DNA of 64,000 nucleotides from Variovorax terrae (GCF_022809125.1 NZ_JALGBI010000001.1:3194398-3258397), one strand, 5' to 3'; shown: positions 36,496 to 45,549, numbered from the stretch's first letter. Notes: a model not told the origin generated them from the letters alone. Program-made: numbers and translations.

Positions 36496-37919
36496 GCACG
36501 TACCCGACCACCGCCTTTCCTCGAGCCGTCCGGGAAGCCATCGAGCAAGTTGTCCTGAACGTCCAGGCACCTGTCCCTCTTGTGGCGATGTCCTTCCTCG
36601 CCGCCATGTCGTCGGCAGCGCAGCACCGCATCAAGGTGCAGTTGCCTGTGGGCAGCCAGCCCAAACCGGTTTCGCTGTTTATCCTCGCCGTCGCCGAGTC
36701 GGGTGAGCGAAAAACTACGGTCGACAACCTGGTCTGCAAGCCCCTGTACGAGCTCGACGAGGCTGCGGAAACCGAGCACAAGACAGCTCTCGCGGCACAC
36801 GCGCACCAACGCGCACTCTGGGACAATGTTCAGAGCGCGTTGATGCGACGCGTCGTGAGCGCGGTCTGCGATGGTGCGGCGCCCTCTGACGATGCGACGC
36901 GAAAACTCGAAGCGCACAGAGAAACCGAACCCGTGAGACCGCGTTTGCGCCGCCTCATCCGGCAAGATGCTTCGGAGAGAGCAATCCTCGACGCGCTCGA
37001 AGGCCAAGGCGAGTCCTTCTCGATCATGGGTGACGAAGGAGAAATCCTTTTGCGCAGCCCGCTGTTGCGAGCCAACGGTGTTCTCAACAAGATGTGGGAC
37101 GGTGGCCCTGTCGTTCTCGATCGAGCCAACGGGGTGAGCTTCACCGCGCGCGACACTCGCGTAACGGTATCGCTGATGGTGCAGAACGCTGTGCTGCAGG
37201 CGTACCTGTCCAAGCGTGGCGGGATCGCACGCGGCTCTGGTTTCTGGGCTCGTTTCCTCGTGTCTGCTCCGCAATCGACGCAGGGCGTTCGCTTCTTGTA
37301 CAACACGGCGCCTCCCGCATGGGAGAAGTTGGAAGCGTTTCACGCTCTGCTTCGGCAGACGCTGGCTTCCTCCGAGCGCGACGTCGATTCGGCCTCCGAC
37401 AACCTTGTCTACGAGTTCGATGACGATGCGAAAGCCACCTGGATCGAGTTCGTGAACCGAGTGGAGGCCGATATTCGGCCCTACCACTACCTGAGCGACA
37501 TCCACGACTTCGCCTCAAAAACAGGCGAGCTCGTGGGGCGTGTCGCAGCCCTGCTTCATTGCTTCGGGCAACAGTCAGGCAAAATCAGCACCGACACGGT
37601 GCAACGTGCGCTCAGCATCGTCGGCTTTCATGTCGAGGAGTTCAAGAGAATATTCTCGCCGCAGTACGAGGTGCCGCAGGTTCAAGCCGATAGTCAAACT
37701 CTGATCACCTACTTGCATCGAACGTGTTGGCTCCGAGGCGTCACCTGGGTTCCGAGGAATGAGGTCCTCCGCTCGGGTCCCGTGCGCGACAAGGGGCGCT
37801 TGCACACCGCCCTCGACGCACTTGCGTACGAGCGGAAAATCTGGACCACCCTCGGTCCGGCGAAGAAGCGGTTCCTCAACCTGGAGCCTGCCTTCTTCAA
37901 CAGTCTGCCGGTGATGTAG
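36492..37919 (+). CDS. DUF3987 protein (YfjI-like)
   Basis: A 475-residue protein of the DUF3987 family found in prophages and integrative elements. Typical stretches are YPTTAFPRAVREAIEQVV, AMSSAAQHRIKVQLPVG, and LFILAVAESGERKTTVDNL at about residues 60-85, which stands where a Walker A loop occurs (ESGERKTT, lacking the usual GxGKS glycine pattern). Later segments (RGSGFWARFLVSAPQSTQG) also fit. The family is thought to act in element DNA replication, together with a primase in many cases; no primase gene is present here. A strong terminator follows directly. Confidence 0.8.
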   Translation: MSTYPTTAFPRAVREAIEQVVLNVQAPVPLVAMSFLAAMSSAAQHRIKVQLPVGSQPKPVSLFILAVAESGERKTTVDNLVCKPLYELDEAAETEHKTALAAHAHQRALWDNVQSALMRRVVSAVCDGAAPSDDATRKLEAHRETEPVRPRLRRLIRQDASERAILDALEGQGESFSIMGDEGEILLRSPLLRANGVLNKMWDGGPVVLDRANGVSFTARDTRVTVSLMVQNAVLQAYLSKRGGIARGSGFWARFLVSAPQSTQGVRFLYNTAPPAWEKLEAFHALLRQTLASSERDVDSASDNLVYEFDDDAKATWIEFVNRVEADIRPYHYLSDIHDFASKTGELVGRVAALLHCFGQQSGKISTDTVQRALSIVGFHVEEFKRIFSPQYEVPQVQADSQTLITYLHRTCWLRGVTWVPRNEVLRSGPVRDKGRLHTALDALAYERKIWTTLGPAKKRFLNLEPAFFNSLPVM

Positions 37920-37926
37920 CCGGAAC

Positions 37927-37958
37927 ATCGGCCAGCCCTCTCGGCTGGCCGATTTTTT
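37927..37958 (+). terminator. Rho-independent terminator after DUF3987 gene
   Basis: A perfect 11-bp stem (ATCGGCCAGCC and GGCTGGCCGAT) with a 5-base loop is followed by six T residues, eight bases after the stop codon of the DUF3987 gene. Confidence 0.92.
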
Positions 37959-38036
37959 CATGGATACACCAAATCGGCGACAGGGTCGACCCGGGAGCGC
38001 CCGGCCCAGCAGACAACACCCGCGCTGAAAAACAAT

Positions 38037-38066
38037 GCGATTCCATGCGATTAATCGCAGAATCGC
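38037..38066. repeat. Nested palindrome between convergent genes
   Basis: A central 12-bp perfect palindrome, GCGATTAATCGC (38047-38058), is framed by an outer inverted pair, GCGATTC (38037-38043) and GAATCGC (38060-38066). The hexamer GCGATT thus occurs four times in 30 bp. It lacks a T-tract, so it is not a standard terminator. An operator, replication iteron or recombination site of the mobile element is possible. Confidence 0.6.
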
Positions 38067-38208
38067 GCGGAATTCGACTTACCCCCAACTGGTCCCGCTC
38101 TCGTTGCCCATCTCAAGGCGGGATATAGCAGCGACCACCCCGGCGGAGGGAGCCGACATCGCAGGAACGTCTCCTGAGCTTCGGACCTTCGCAGCCCAGC
38201 GCGCTCGG

Positions 38209-38940
38209 TTAAGCATCCGCTGATGCAGATTCGGATGGTTGCCGGGCCGAAAGGTAGCGCTCTTTCTCTGCATCGCTCATGCTGCGAATCTGCGCGGGGC
38301 CAAGATGCCACTCAGGACTTCGTTCTATGCCTTGCGCCTGCAAGCTTCGATGATCGACTCGTGCGGCGTGGCCGCTTCTGGCGAGTGCCCCATTCTGCAT
38401 CTCTGCGCACCTTTCTCTGAGTGCCATCAAGTTGTCTCGAAGCTCGAGACGATTCTTTCCTCCACTGTCTTTGCGACGACCTCCTCCATGAGGTTGCTTC
38501 GCGTTGAAGCGCTTGAATGTTTTTTTAGGATCGCGATCGATTCCATCGTCCAGTCGATCGCTGAACATGAGGTGCACGTGTGTATTCGCCTCACCCGCCA
38601 ATGCAGAGGCGGTTGAATGCACTGCAAATTGGAAGGGTTTCCTGCCTATGAACTCCCCGACGATCGTCTGTACCAGTTCCTGCTGCTGCTCAAGTGTGAG
38701 TTCATTCGGCAGTGCAATCTCGTGTTCACGGTATGCAGTACCGTTCTTTCGCTCGTACTTGTCGGCCGCTCGCCAGAACTTCGACGGATCATCAGATGCC
38801 CATTCGGGCAGATTTCCATGGCCGGTGTCAACCAGTTCATCCACGTGACTGCTGTGTTTTCCTTGTCTTGTGATGTACCTGGCGTGTTCTGCCGCCGCGC
38901 CCCTTTTTCCACTCTTGACACTGTGATGAAAGCTTGCCAT
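38209..38940 (-). CDS. MobA/MobL-type relaxase
   Basis: A 243-residue protein of the MobA/MobL nicking-enzyme family. The N-terminal part reads FHHSVKSGKRGAAAEHARYI, the next block YREHEIALPNELTLEQQQELV, and the metal-binding histidine motif is in NTHVHLMFSDR at about residues 118-128. The catalytic Tyr may be the one in ARYITR (about residue 23). It lacks the long C-terminal helicase or primase part of plasmid enzymes, so it is a compact relaxase. I chose the ATG at 38940 over the one at 38949 because AAAGG lies at a suitable distance. It implies that the element can be mobilised by another conjugative system. Confidence 0.85.
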   Translation of the reverse strand: MASFHHSVKSGKRGAAAEHARYITRQGKHSSHVDELVDTGHGNLPEWASDDPSKFWRAADKYERKNGTAYREHEIALPNELTLEQQQELVQTIVGEFIGRKPFQFAVHSTASALAGEANTHVHLMFSDRLDDGIDRDPKKTFKRFNAKQPHGGGRRKDSGGKNRLELRDNLMALRERCAEMQNGALARSGHAARVDHRSLQAQGIERSPEWHLGPAQIRSMSDAEKERYLSARQPSESASADA

Positions 38941-38966
38941 TGTCGTCATCCTTTCAAGTAAAAAAG

Positions 38967-38988
38967 GCCAGCGGTGATCACCGCTGGC
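38967..38988 (-). promoter_or_regulatory. 22-bp perfect palindrome with T-tract ahead of the relaxase
   Basis: Two 11-base arms (GCCAGCGGTGA and TCACCGCTGGC) form a perfect palindrome. Read on the minus strand it is followed by CTTTTTTAC and, after a few more bases, the relaxase start. This has the form of an intrinsic terminator placed 26 bp upstream of the relaxase ATG, hence an attenuator, a terminator of an upstream transcript, or the hairpin of an oriT. Confidence 0.7.
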
Positions 38989-39436
38989 TGACCTGAGGAG
39001 TGGCTCTTGATCGGTTGATTTCAGAGAAGCATCTAGAAACGGTAAGTGCGCATCCTCATGCGCCCCATTTGCTTCGTCTTCGCTTCAACGACCATTGATA
39101 TACGATCCACTCAACTCACATCATCAGGACATCTGTAGAAGATTTTTCTTATCTCTTCCAGACGTTCCAGTGCAAAGAGAAGATCAGCAACTACGACAGC
39201 TTCGCTGGGTTTCAGTCGTTGTTTCTTCGTAACGTGGGCATGTGCCGATGTGGGGAACAAGCACACAAAGATGGGAAGGACCATCAGACATGGGAGCTAC
39301 ACGCGCAAACGCACAGTGTTGAGCAAAGCGCCTGTATCCATGCAATGATGGACATCTATCCTTCAAAGGATTTGCAGCACAGAAGCTTTACAGGCAGCCC
39401 TTCAAGATTGACTCGAACTAACAACAGGCCTGAGGT
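38989..39436. other. Intergenic stretch upstream of the relaxase
   Basis: No gene is supported in these 448 bp. It is relatively AT-rich. As the DNA upstream of a mob gene it is the natural place for an origin of transfer and the mob promoter, but I cannot identify a nic site. Confidence 0.35.
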
Positions 39437-39559
39437 CTAGAGCTTGCGCACGATGGCGATGCAGCGCTCCACGGCATCTGCCTTGGCTACTTCTCCGCGT
39501 TGCTTGAGGCGGTCACGGTAGGCCTTGAGGGCTTGGATCACGAGGTCGCGGCTGAGCAT
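39437..39559 (-). CDS. Possible 40-residue protein
   Basis: A short frame encodes MLSRDLVIQALKAYRDRLKQ and continues RGEVAKADAVERCIAIVRKL, a regular amphipathic two-helix protein with strong third-position GC bias like the neighbouring genes. No good ribosome site is visible upstream of the ATG. It may be a small regulator or the end of a decayed gene. It is included because the amino-acid pattern is unlikely to arise by chance. Confidence 0.4.
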   Translation of the reverse strand: MLSRDLVIQALKAYRDRLKQRGEVAKADAVERCIAIVRKL

Positions 39560-39783
39560 GGGTGGAATAGTAGCGGGTCAAAAGTACGGTTCGGGCTCTC
39601 CTGCCTCGGTTCATTGGACACTGGCAGATGACGATCCTCAGCCGATGTCCTGCTGACAGCTTGATCATCGGGAGCGGGCATCTCTCCCCAGTACCTCAGC
39701 TACTCCAGACCCGGTGCGGCTCCCAATTGACAGCGGCGAAGCGCACCCAGAAACTCCGCCCATCAACCAGAGGGAGTGCCACC

Positions 39784-40245
39784 ATGGATATCACCGAGGG
39801 TTACCTAGCTGCCTGGGCAGCAACTGCTCGAGTACTGGAGCAAGTTGAACCAGCAGAGCTGGAACTGCTCCCCGAAATCGCCGAATCCACCACGCGCTCC
39901 CCAGGACGCATCCAGGGCATGCCGGGCGCTTTCGACTTCGATTTGGCTACGGCCCAGACCCTGGCCACGACCTTGTTTCCCCTCGTGCTGGCCGGCATGA
40001 ACTTCGCAGCGCCCAAGCTCTTCGAGACCGTTATCGACATCGGCAAGGATTCGGTCAAGAAGCTGATCGAGCGGCGACTGGCAACGAAGCCTGCAGCGAC
40101 CGCACCGTCACCGAAAGCCGAAGAAGTCGTCCGCCTCAGGGAGTTGATCCGGACCGCCGTGCTGGAGCGCCGGCTGGCCCTCGGTACCGCCGACATCATC
40201 GCCAATGCCGTGATCGCCCAACTGGCCATCGACAAGGCAAACTGA
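39784..40245 (+). CDS. Small protein paired with M48 protease, unknown
   Basis: A 153-residue protein starting at an ATG with GAGGGAG eight bases upstream. Residues 55-90 contain a hydrophobic stretch (TAQTLATTLFPLVLAGMNFAA) that could insert in or lie on the membrane, followed by an amphipathic basic helix (VIDIGKDSVKKLIERRL). Residues 108-150 are helical (EEVVRLRELIRTAVLERRL). The stop is directly followed by the ATG of the protease gene, so the two are translationally coupled. It could be a substrate, adaptor or inhibitor of the protease; the family is not known to me. Confidence 0.65.
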   Translation: MDITEGYLAAWAATARVLEQVEPAELELLPEIAESTTRSPGRIQGMPGAFDFDLATAQTLATTLFPLVLAGMNFAAPKLFETVIDIGKDSVKKLIERRLATKPAATAPSPKAEEVVRLRELIRTAVLERRLALGTADIIANAVIAQLAIDKAN

Positions 40246-41946
40246 ATGTCTCCCGAACGGCTGAACCAGCTCAAGCTGCCAGACGAAACCAAGCTGGGAC
40301 TGGGACTGGTGATCGTCTACCTCCTCTTCGACGTCACGCAGTCGCTCACCTTCGGGGGTTGGCAAATGGCCGAGATGCTGGGGCTCGAGCCCAATGCGCG
40401 CACGGCTGGTGTGTTGCAGCTGATCCTGCTGGCCGTGATTTCTGTAGGCTTGGTGGTGTGGCGACGTAGGAGCATCTTGCGCAGCCTTGGCGCACAACGG
40501 CTGGAGGAGGCGGATCCCGCGCTGGCAGAGGATGCCGCCTACCTCGCCCGGCACATCGCCCGAGGGCGAGGCAGCTTCTTGGTCACGTCGAACTTCAGCG
40601 ACATGAACGCCTTTTGCTTTGCAGGAGGCCGTACGAGCTGGGTCGTCCTGGGCGCGGGACTTCGTGTGCTGTTTCGCAAGCAACGTGAACGGGCCCGCGC
40701 GGTCCTGGCACATGAATGCGCGCATCTTGACAGCGGCGACGTAGGCTATGTGGTGATCGCTTGGTACCTGCTGTGCGCCTACGCACTGTTGGCCGTTGTG
40801 AATCTCGTGGTAAGCCAGGGCTACTTCTGGCTGCGTGTTCCCTCGGTGTTGCCCGCATACGACCAGGCCGGCGGTCTTGTCGGCCTGCTGGAGGTGAACG
40901 CCCGTTATATCTTCTCCGCCGGCTTCAGTGGTCTGATCGCGGTGCTCGGTGTCTGGTTGCTGCAGCGGTATTTCTTTCAATTGCGGGAATTCCGGGCCGA
41001 TGAGCGTGCGGCGCAAGCGGGGTTTCGGGGGGCATTGGTTGAGATGTTCAGCAATCCGTCGGCAATACGGTCGCTATCGCCCTGGCGGGCATTGCTCACG
41101 ATGCACCCAGCATCGGTGCGGCGCATCGACCGATTGTCATCGGAGCAGGCTTGGGGGCGGCTCGATGTCTATTTTCTTGCGGGTATGGGTTTCATCGTTG
41201 CCCGATTGGGAAGCGAGATACCGAGCGGCAATTCGGGCGATCTGCCTTCGGCCGCTCTGACCCTGTCGGAGTTGCTGTCGAGGCTGGGTGACTTACTTCA
41301 AGCCGGAGGGTGGCCGCTGGCCGCCAGCATCTCGTTCGAAGTAGTGATGGCGTTCATCGTTGCGCTGCACACCTTGCGCATGGCGGCGACCCAGGCTCGC
41401 CTAGGGGCTGGCCTACTGTACCGGCTCTCCTTCCTGTTCTCAGCGACGCTGGTGGTATTCATTGGGGCTTTTCTGGGGGAGATCAGTGCTTGGGGGGAGC
41501 TGGCTCGCCTCGCGAATGTATCGCAGCCGTGGACGATGTCGAATGCGTTGGACACGTCATTCTTGACGGGTCTGTTGCTGGCAGGTATGTACTGTTTTTT
41601 TGCGACAGCCATCGTGATGGTTGCGCCGCGGGCGCTGAGGCATGCGCCCCGCTCGACCGCTCGGCAGCTGGTGAGCCTGCTGTTGTGCGCACTCGGCCTG
41701 GCATCCTTGCTCCAAGCCGGAGCGAACCTGATCGGCATTGCTGTGGGTGCCGTGTTTGGGGGGCTGCCGCCTTGGGATGTTCCGTGGATGCCGGCTTCGA
41801 GCGTCCAACCGGTTGAGGGGGTGCCCAGCGCCATGCAGGCCTTTACGATCCTCCTGATACTCACAGCTATCCTGTCTTTTCCGCGCTGGCTGGGCGCGTG
41901 GCAGCCCAAGGCAGTCGTTGCAGTGAATGAGGGCTGGCTGGTATAA
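40246..41946 (+). CDS. M48-family membrane zinc metalloprotease
   Basis: A 566-residue protein with several membrane helices (near residues 15-35, 60-75, 175-195, 225-245, 355-385, 395-420 and 445-465). The HEXXH zinc motif is HECAH at about residues 156-160 (in VLAHECAHLDSGD), and the third ligand region is REFRADERAAQAG at about 250. This places it in peptidase family M48 (HtpX/Ste24-like). It is larger than HtpX because of additional C-terminal helices. It follows its small partner without a gap. M48 proteases act in membrane quality control, and similar ones also occur in defence islands; the role here is inferred as conflict-related only from location. Confidence 0.82.
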   Translation: MSPERLNQLKLPDETKLGLGLVIVYLLFDVTQSLTFGGWQMAEMLGLEPNARTAGVLQLILLAVISVGLVVWRRRSILRSLGAQRLEEADPALAEDAAYLARHIARGRGSFLVTSNFSDMNAFCFAGGRTSWVVLGAGLRVLFRKQRERARAVLAHECAHLDSGDVGYVVIAWYLLCAYALLAVVNLVVSQGYFWLRVPSVLPAYDQAGGLVGLLEVNARYIFSAGFSGLIAVLGVWLLQRYFFQLREFRADERAAQAGFRGALVEMFSNPSAIRSLSPWRALLTMHPASVRRIDRLSSEQAWGRLDVYFLAGMGFIVARLGSEIPSGNSGDLPSAALTLSELLSRLGDLLQAGGWPLAASISFEVVMAFIVALHTLRMAATQARLGAGLLYRLSFLFSATLVVFIGAFLGEISAWGELARLANVSQPWTMSNALDTSFLTGLLLAGMYCFFATAIVMVAPRALRHAPRSTARQLVSLLLCALGLASLLQAGANLIGIAVGAVFGGLPPWDVPWMPASSVQPVEGVPSAMQAFTILLILTAILSFPRWLGAWQPKAVVAVNEGWLV

Positions 41947-42687
41947 CGAGGCGCAATCCTGCCAAACAGCACAAGCCTGCATAGAGGTAACGCCCGAATA
42001 CACAGGGAAAGGGCAGCTGGTTGACAGCTACGCCAGCCCGTACAATCGCGCGCTTTTTGCGATCACGCGGTGTGCATTCTCCCGGACATCGAGCGCCTCG
42101 GGGCGCGCCCACGCCACGGAGAAAGGCCAACTCGCACTTCGACGCACGAGCGGCGGCTTGGCCTGTGGCATCACGGGCTTGGTCGGCTGGCGAGGAGCGG
42201 CAGAGTACTGCATGAAGGCACGGATCCCGGTATCGTTGAGTCATCCGAAAGATGACCGTCTCATCCTAAGGAATCGGTGTCAGCTTTGCAGTGAGGTTTC
42301 TCACGGGATGGAGAAACCGCCGCACGGCCGTTCAAGAGTCGAGCTCGGAAGACATACGAAAGAACTCAAACCCTAGGGTGAACCCGGATAAAAAAACCGC
42401 TCCTCGTCCCGGCAACGTAAGCCGCAGCTTCCTCCCCAGTCGGCCATCTGTGAATACATCACAGCACAGTCCCTGAATGGACCAACACGCCAGCGTCAAA
42501 TTGTTGCAGAATGTTTACAGGGTCGGAGGCCCCCTTCCGCCAGCGGCGCACGGCACAACGAGGCGTCAGATCTGGCGGCTCTCCCATCCCTGAAATGCTC
42601 GGTCTTGCCCGGAGGGAGTGAGACGCGAGACAGAGCCCCAGCGGTTGACTTGCAACAGAGAAAACAAAAGCAAGGCGAGGAGGAGCG
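41947..42687. other. Intergenic stretch with a hairpin
   Basis: No gene is supported in 741 bp. A perfect 8-bp inverted repeat, GGTTTCTC and GAGAAACC with an 8-base spacer, lies at 42295-42318. Frames here overlap each other without ribosome sites. The final 200 bases presumably hold the promoter of the phospholipase-like gene. Confidence 0.4.
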
Positions 42688-43881
42688 ATGCCCAGTCAAA
42701 GTCTGAGTACGAACGCCCACACGCACGGCAAAGCCCTGCCCGGTATCCGGTACATCCAGTGGCTGGCCGTGCCAGTTGGCGCGCTACTGCTGGCAAGCGC
42801 CGCTGCAGCGTTCCAGATTGCCCCCATGGGCTCTGCCTTCGAGTCCAAGCTGACCAACGAAACCGAAGATTCCCTGGCTCGAACCGCTGGAAGCCTTGGC
42901 ATCCTGATCAAAGGCCGGGTCCACGAAGAAATCACCCAGTTGGGCATGGGCTGCCCGGTCGAACCGTCCAGCTTGTTCAAGGACACCACCTGCAGCGACC
43001 GGGATCGCCCGTTTGCCACGCCGTATGTGATCTATGGCGTTCGCTGGAACGATCTGCCTCCCTTCCGGCTATCCCCGGAGGAAGGCAACTGCACCTATCT
43101 GGGCAAGTCGTGCAACGTGGCCCAGACCATTCGCTTCTCAACACAACCTCTGTGCTGGTACTGCCTGTTCAAGGACGCAGAGAAGAAAGCCCAGACCCAA
43201 TCCATCGTCGGTTGCAGCAAAGACAAGGGAACCATTCGCGGAAATGTGATGACCCGTTCACACTTTGGTGACCTGCAGTTCCTGCATGCCATGGCGAGCC
43301 AAGAGAGAGTTCCGCCGGGCACGACCCGCGCCAAGGTGCTGGATTGGCTGGAGTTTGCCTGGAAGGTCTCTTCCCGCGAGTTCAAGCCCGGCACCTTCCT
43401 GCGCGACATCCCGATCGCGAGCGTGCAGGAGCACTTTGGCTGCACGGAATGGCGGGTGGTCGACCTCTACATCCTGGGGCGCCAGGACATCCTGGAGCGC
43501 TACCTGCACCAAATCGCCTTTGGTTCCGTGCTGCACACCGTCCAGGACTCCTTTGCCGCGGCTCATGTCTCCCGCGAAGCGCAGCCTCCTGGCAGGATCT
43601 GCTCCAACACGGTGTACGAACAACCGCGCCGGATCATGGAGTTCCATACCTACGGTGCCCAGGACGGTGCCCTGCACGACGCACAGGACAGCCGTGAAGC
43701 CATGACGCAGGTGAGCATTGCCAGCCACTGGCCGGATGCGGTCGAAGCAACTCGCAACCTCGTTCAGTTGTACGAAGACCGTGCCGGCTGGGCTGATGTT
43801 CAGCCCTATATGCAGTGCTTGTTTGAGCTGGCCGATGTCCCCAGAGATTCATCTCCCGGAGACCTGTACAGGCGACGTTGA
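42688..43881 (+). CDS. Zinc-dependent phospholipase C/S1-nuclease-like protein
   Basis: A 397-residue protein with an N-terminal hydrophobic segment (about residues 25-45: IQWLAVPVGALLLASAAAAF), likely a signal or anchor, preceded by a perfect GGAGGAG ribosome site. Histidine/acid motifs typical of the zinc-dependent phospholipase C fold occur in order: HEEIT near residue 78, SHFGDLQFLHAM near 191-201, and GSVLHTVQDSFAAAHVSRE near 280-298. Several Cys residues in the middle could form disulphides. The family hydrolyses phospholipids or nucleic acids outside the cytoplasm. It lies 60 bp upstream of the Mrr-type gene, perhaps in one operon. Confidence 0.72.
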   Translation: MPSQSLSTNAHTHGKALPGIRYIQWLAVPVGALLLASAAAAFQIAPMGSAFESKLTNETEDSLARTAGSLGILIKGRVHEEITQLGMGCPVEPSSLFKDTTCSDRDRPFATPYVIYGVRWNDLPPFRLSPEEGNCTYLGKSCNVAQTIRFSTQPLCWYCLFKDAEKKAQTQSIVGCSKDKGTIRGNVMTRSHFGDLQFLHAMASQERVPPGTTRAKVLDWLEFAWKVSSREFKPGTFLRDIPIASVQEHFGCTEWRVVDLYILGRQDILERYLHQIAFGSVLHTVQDSFAAAHVSREAQPPGRICSNTVYEQPRRIMEFHTYGAQDGALHDAQDSREAMTQVSIASHWPDAVEATRNLVQLYEDRAGWADVQPYMQCLFELADVPRDSSPGDLYRRR

Positions 43882-43941
43882 CCGGCTGAACCGGTGTTCT
43901 CCGCGTAAAAGGGTGCACGCGCAGCAAACAAAGGAGGAAAG

Positions 43942-45549
43942 GTGGGACGACGAAGCGGTTTTGAGGGATTCATACGTGCCACGGCCCGCGCGATGGCCGC
44001 GGCAGAGCGTGAGCGGCAACGCGAGATCCGCACGCAACAAACACGTATGCGGCAAGCCGAGCGGCAGCAGCGCATGACGCTGGCTCAGTTGCAACGCGAT
44101 ACACGCGCCGCCGAAAAGCAAGCCAAGGCAGAGTACCTGGCAAGCCGGCAAGAAGAAACGGATGACTTGAATGCCGATCTGCAGGAGCGGATCGAGGAGT
44201 TGCAGGGCATCCTGGCGCATACCCTGTCCCGGGACGACCGAATCGACTTCGCTGCCTTGAGGCCCTCGGAGGTCTTCGAGGCGTTCCAGCCACCTCCTGA
44301 GCTCGCCCCGGGGCAGGCGCCGCGTCCTCCGCACATTCCGCCCCCCTCCGGTCTGGGCAAGCTGATTCCGGGCGCGGCCAAGAGACATGAAGCCGCGGTG
44401 GAGAAAGCCGCCACGGAGCATCAAGCCTGCGTCTCGCGCTTCAACCAGGCCGAGACAGCCAAACGCGCGCAGTTCGCCAAGCTGAAGGCGGACTACGATC
44501 AGCGCAAACAGCTGTTCGATGCGGACATCCAGCGCCGCAATGCCGAGGTCGACGAGTTCCAGACGGCCTACCGTTCAAAGGAGCCGGGGGCCGTCGTGGC
44601 CTACAACGAGATGGTCCTGGCCCGCTCGGAGTATCCCACCGAGGGGTTTCCGCAGAAGTTCCGTGTCGCCTACCTCCCCGACTCCGCCGAGCTGGTCGTG
44701 GAGTACGACTTGCCGCAGGTGCAGGTCGTGCCCCAGGAGTTGGAGTATCGGTATGTGAAGACCAAGGACTCGATCGAGTCCAAGGCCAGAAAGCCGGCGG
44801 AGATCAAGCAGCTCTACCAGGATGTCGTGGCGTCTATCACGCTGCGTACCTTGCATGAGCTGTTTGAGGCCGATCAGGTCGATTCGCTGGCGCTGGTCAC
44901 GCTCAATGGGATGGTGGATGCCCATGATCCAGCCAGCGGTCGTGAGGTGCGTGTGGCGGTCGTGTCCGTACGGGCCCCGAAGGCCGAGTTCCTGGAGTTG
45001 CGGCTGGAGAAGGTGGACAAGATCGCCTGCTTGCGCAACCTGGGGGCGCAGGTCTCCAATCGCCCTGATGAGTTGCAGGCGGTCAAGCCGATCGTGGAGT
45101 TCGACATGGTCGACAAGCGTTTCATCGAGCAGGGCGATGCGCTTGCAGGGCTCGAAGCCCGCCCCAATCTGCTCGATCTGACGCCGGCCGAGTTCGAGGT
45201 GCTTGTCTCCAACCTTTTTGGTCAGATGGGGCTGGACACCAAGCTCACGCGCAGTTCACGGGATGGTGGGGTGGACGCGGTTGCGTTCGATACCCGGCCG
45301 GTGCTTGGTGGCAAGGTGGTGATCCAGGCCAAGCGTTACCGTGATACGGTGGGTGTGAGTGCGGTGCGGGATCTCTACGGGACGATGCTCAACGAAGGGG
45401 CGAACAAAGGCATTCTGGTCTGTACCAGTGGGTATGGACCGGATGCTTATAGCTTCTCCAAGGACAAGCCGATTGAGTTGATTGATGGGGGTGGGCTGCT
45501 TTACCTGCTGAGAGAGCATGCAGGGGTCTTGGCTCGGATTGTTGTTTGA
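43942..45549 (+). CDS. Mrr-type restriction endonuclease with coiled-coil N-terminus
   Basis: A 535-residue protein starting at GTG behind AAGGAGG. The N-terminal 220 residues are highly charged coiled coil (RERQREIRTQQTRMRQAERQ, KRAQFAKLKADYDQRKQLF). The C-terminal domain from about residue 410 is Mrr_cat: LTPAEFEVLVSNLFGQMGLD, then RDGGVDAVAFD and VVIQAKRYRDTVGVSAVRDLYG, with the D...QxK catalytic set and GILVCTSGYGPDAYSFSKDKPIELIDGGGLL closing the fold. Such proteins cut modified or foreign DNA (type IV restriction). The middle domain (about 230-380) is a beta-rich region of unknown role, perhaps sensing. Confidence 0.85.
   Translation: MGRRSGFEGFIRATARAMAAAERERQREIRTQQTRMRQAERQQRMTLAQLQRDTRAAEKQAKAEYLASRQEETDDLNADLQERIEELQGILAHTLSRDDRIDFAALRPSEVFEAFQPPPELAPGQAPRPPHIPPPSGLGKLIPGAAKRHEAAVEKAATEHQACVSRFNQAETAKRAQFAKLKADYDQRKQLFDADIQRRNAEVDEFQTAYRSKEPGAVVAYNEMVLARSEYPTEGFPQKFRVAYLPDSAELVVEYDLPQVQVVPQELEYRYVKTKDSIESKARKPAEIKQLYQDVVASITLRTLHELFEADQVDSLALVTLNGMVDAHDPASGREVRVAVVSVRAPKAEFLELRLEKVDKIACLRNLGAQVSNRPDELQAVKPIVEFDMVDKRFIEQGDALAGLEARPNLLDLTPAEFEVLVSNLFGQMGLDTKLTRSSRDGGVDAVAFDTRPVLGGKVVIQAKRYRDTVGVSAVRDLYGTMLNEGANKGILVCTSGYGPDAYSFSKDKPIELIDGGGLLYLLREHAGVLARIVV

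Noticed and set aside
41927..42376. Plus-strand frame of 149 codons after the M48 gene
   Set aside because: It overlaps the end of the protease gene in another frame, has no ribosome site, and the region carries competing frames on both strands.
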